Assembly (NCBI GenBank): GCA_902475415.1 | Contig: CABRZK010000164.1 | Coordinates: 1 to 5,856 of the forward strand | From: an uncultured Eubacterium sp. | GTDB taxonomy: Bacteria > Bacillota > Clostridia > Lachnospirales > Lachnospiraceae | Reading direction: 5' to 3' | DNA: 5,856 nucleotides | Shown: piece after piece, positions 5,027 to 5,856 of the stretch | How the letters are laid out: every line of letters begins with the position of its first letter | How positions within the stretch are numbered: position 1 is the first letter of the stretch | Notes under the pieces: generated by a model | What the model was told of the DNA's origin: nothing | Databases searched by the model: none | The model's input: the letters and a program-made list of their open reading frames with translations, nothing else | Program-made: the position numbers and the translations under genes

Positions 5027-5781
5027 TGGGAATGTTGATTAAAAATGAGTTTTACAAATTGAAGCGGGAATGGTTTATGGCATTTCTTCTGATGCTGTCG
5101 CTTCTTCCCATCCTTACCGGCGGATCAGGAGCAGTATTCAACAACAGCACAAAATCACTTGCTGACCTGTTTTTCTTTATGAATAACCAGTTTTCCATGT
5201 TCTTCCCAATGGTGATTTTCATTTTAATTGGTTCACTGTTTTATCAGGAATACAAGAACAAAACCTACATCAACTGGATTACCTACGGTTTTTCAAAGAA
5301 GAAGCTCTTTCTATCGAAAGTTACTGTCAGCGTCGTTATCGGCATCTGTTTTGCGGCTGTCTTATTTATCGCATTTGGCCTGCTGGTGGCAATACTCAAT
5401 GGAACTGGTAGGTTGACCGGAGGTGTTTCATTGTTCCTCAATTTGGCAATCGGGTTTGGAATTGAAGCCTGTGTTATCGTTTTGATAACTACTTGTTTGG
5501 GGGCAATCGTTATTAATCTGAGCCGCAATATTATTGTGACAAGTGTAGTAGGGGTTATATATGGCTTTGCATCTTGCCTGTTCATCGGTTCGGAAAAAGG
5601 CTTTGTCATTCCGGGTAGTTTTGCATATCGTGTGTCTATGTCCTTTTTGGATAAAGCCACTTATTATGACGCCCCTGTGCCAGCTACTATCGGCGGATGT
5701 ATCAGTTTTGTACTTTGCTTTGCGGTGATGTTTTTGGTTGGGTTGCTTGTCTTTTCCCACAAGAAAAAAATAGAAAATTAA
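5026..5781 (+). CDS. ABC-2 permease, LanE/BcrB-like
   Basis: The 251-aa product has about six membrane helices, near residues 17-33, 55-73, 97-125, 135-163, 169-187 and 220-244. The N-terminus is short and basic (NEFYKLKREW). The cytoplasmic loop between helices 2 and 3 carries the ABC-2 pattern: E75, NKTYINWITYGFSKKKLF and K98. It ends in a basic tail (HKKKIEN). It is the membrane partner of the preceding ATPase, with start and stop overlapping by one base and GGAGG at 5014-5018 seven bases before the ATG. Family knowledge: LanFEG transporters usually have two different permeases, whereas BcrAB-type ones may use one. Here no second permease follows within the 75 remaining bases, so either the pair is a homodimer or a second permease has been lost or lies elsewhere. 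It probably exports, or clears from the membrane, a cationic peptide or bacitracin-like compound. Confidence 0.87.
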   Translation: MGMLIKNEFYKLKREWFMAFLLMLSLLPILTGGSGAVFNNSTKSLADLFFFMNNQFSMFFPMVIFILIGSLFYQEYKNKTYINWITYGFSKKKLFLSKVTVSVVIGICFAAVLFIAFGLLVAILNGTGRLTGGVSLFLNLAIGFGIEACVIVLITTCLGAIVINLSRNIIVTSVVGVIYGFASCLFIGSEKGFVIPGSFAYRVSMSFLDKATYYDAPVPATIGGCISFVLCFAVMFLVGLLVFSHKKKIEN

Positions 5782-5784
5782 ATC

Positions 5785-5826
5785 CTGCCGCACGACGGCA
5801 AAAGAAAAAAAGCCGTCGTACAGCAG
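5785..5826. repeat. Hairpin with A-rich loop after the last permease gene
   Basis: A perfect 8-bp inverted repeat (ACGACGGC 5792-5799, GCCGTCGT 5812-5819) surrounds a 12-base A-rich loop. After a 3-base near-mismatch the outer arms CTGC (5785-5788) and GCAG (5823-5826) pair again. No T-run follows on the + strand, so it is not a clear terminator for the operon. On the - strand the T-run lies inside the loop. It may mark the return to the GC-rich element backbone. The remaining bases 5827-5856 hold nothing I can identify. Confidence 0.55.
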
Positions 5827-5856
5827 ATACATTTCCACGCGCCTATGTAGCGGCGG

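Noticed and set aside
5283..5660. 125-codon minus-strand open frame opposite the last permease
   Set aside because: It lies wholly inside a clear six-helix permease gene, has no recognisable domain, and looks like a shadow of the real frame.
5792..5819. Inverted repeat as an intrinsic terminator for the last operon
   Set aside because: The T/A-rich run is in the loop, and no T-run follows the stem on the + strand.

Overview
This window looks like part of an integrative and conjugative element (Tn916/Tn1549 type) from a low-to-mid-GC Firmicute, most likely a gut Clostridia member. The basis is the gene style (Tn916-type sigma-like protein, short MerR-like helix-turn-helix protein, VanR-type regulator), strong AGGAGG-type Shine-Dalgarno sites, and tightly packed genes that all lie on the + strand. 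No integrase, relaxase or element end is visible, so the element assignment rests on gene family recognition.

Layout. At 17-430 lies a GC-richer gene for a sigma-region-4-like protein, typical of the element backbone. It is followed by a short gene-free stretch with a nested inverted repeat (444-489) and a sigma-A-type promoter (500-528). From 554 to 5781 runs a more AT-rich cargo module: a 57-aa helix-turn-helix protein (554-727) overlapping an OmpR-family response regulator (717-1409); then a new promoter (1412-1454) for an ABC ATPase with badly degenerate catalytic motifs (1474-2391), an ABC-2 permease (2369-3133) and a short histidine kinase (3141-4043), closed by a UUCG-tetraloop terminator (4044-4068). 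A third promoter (4073-4126) drives a 57-aa two-helix membrane protein (4151-4324), a LanF/BcrA-type ABC ATPase with an intact catalytic set and a Glu in place of the Q-loop Gln (4337-5026), and a six-helix permease (5026-5781). The last 75 bases hold a hairpin with an A-rich loop and no gene that I can support.

How the parts may work together. The two internal promoters share one architecture: direct repeats of a CTTAGAC-like heptamer every 11 bp, with a repeat beginning 23 bp before a TGN extended -10 box and no good -35. This is what an activator-dependent OmpR-family promoter looks like, and the response regulator at 717-1409 is the obvious candidate. I infer a self-contained sensing and defence module. 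The first transporter (weak ATPase plus permease) together with the sensor-less kinase would detect a membrane-active peptide. The regulator would then boost both that sensing operon and the downstream LanFE-like export or immunity operon. The peptide substrate (lantibiotic, bacitracin-like or other) cannot be read from the sequence.

Start codons were re-chosen from the longest reading frames in six cases (554, 717, 1474, 2369, 4151, and a check at 5026), using Shine-Dalgarno spacing and promoter position. The main points of novelty are the shared 11-bp repeat operators, the degenerate first ATPase, the kinase without a recognisable G1 box or sensor domain, and the small membrane protein leading the induced operon.
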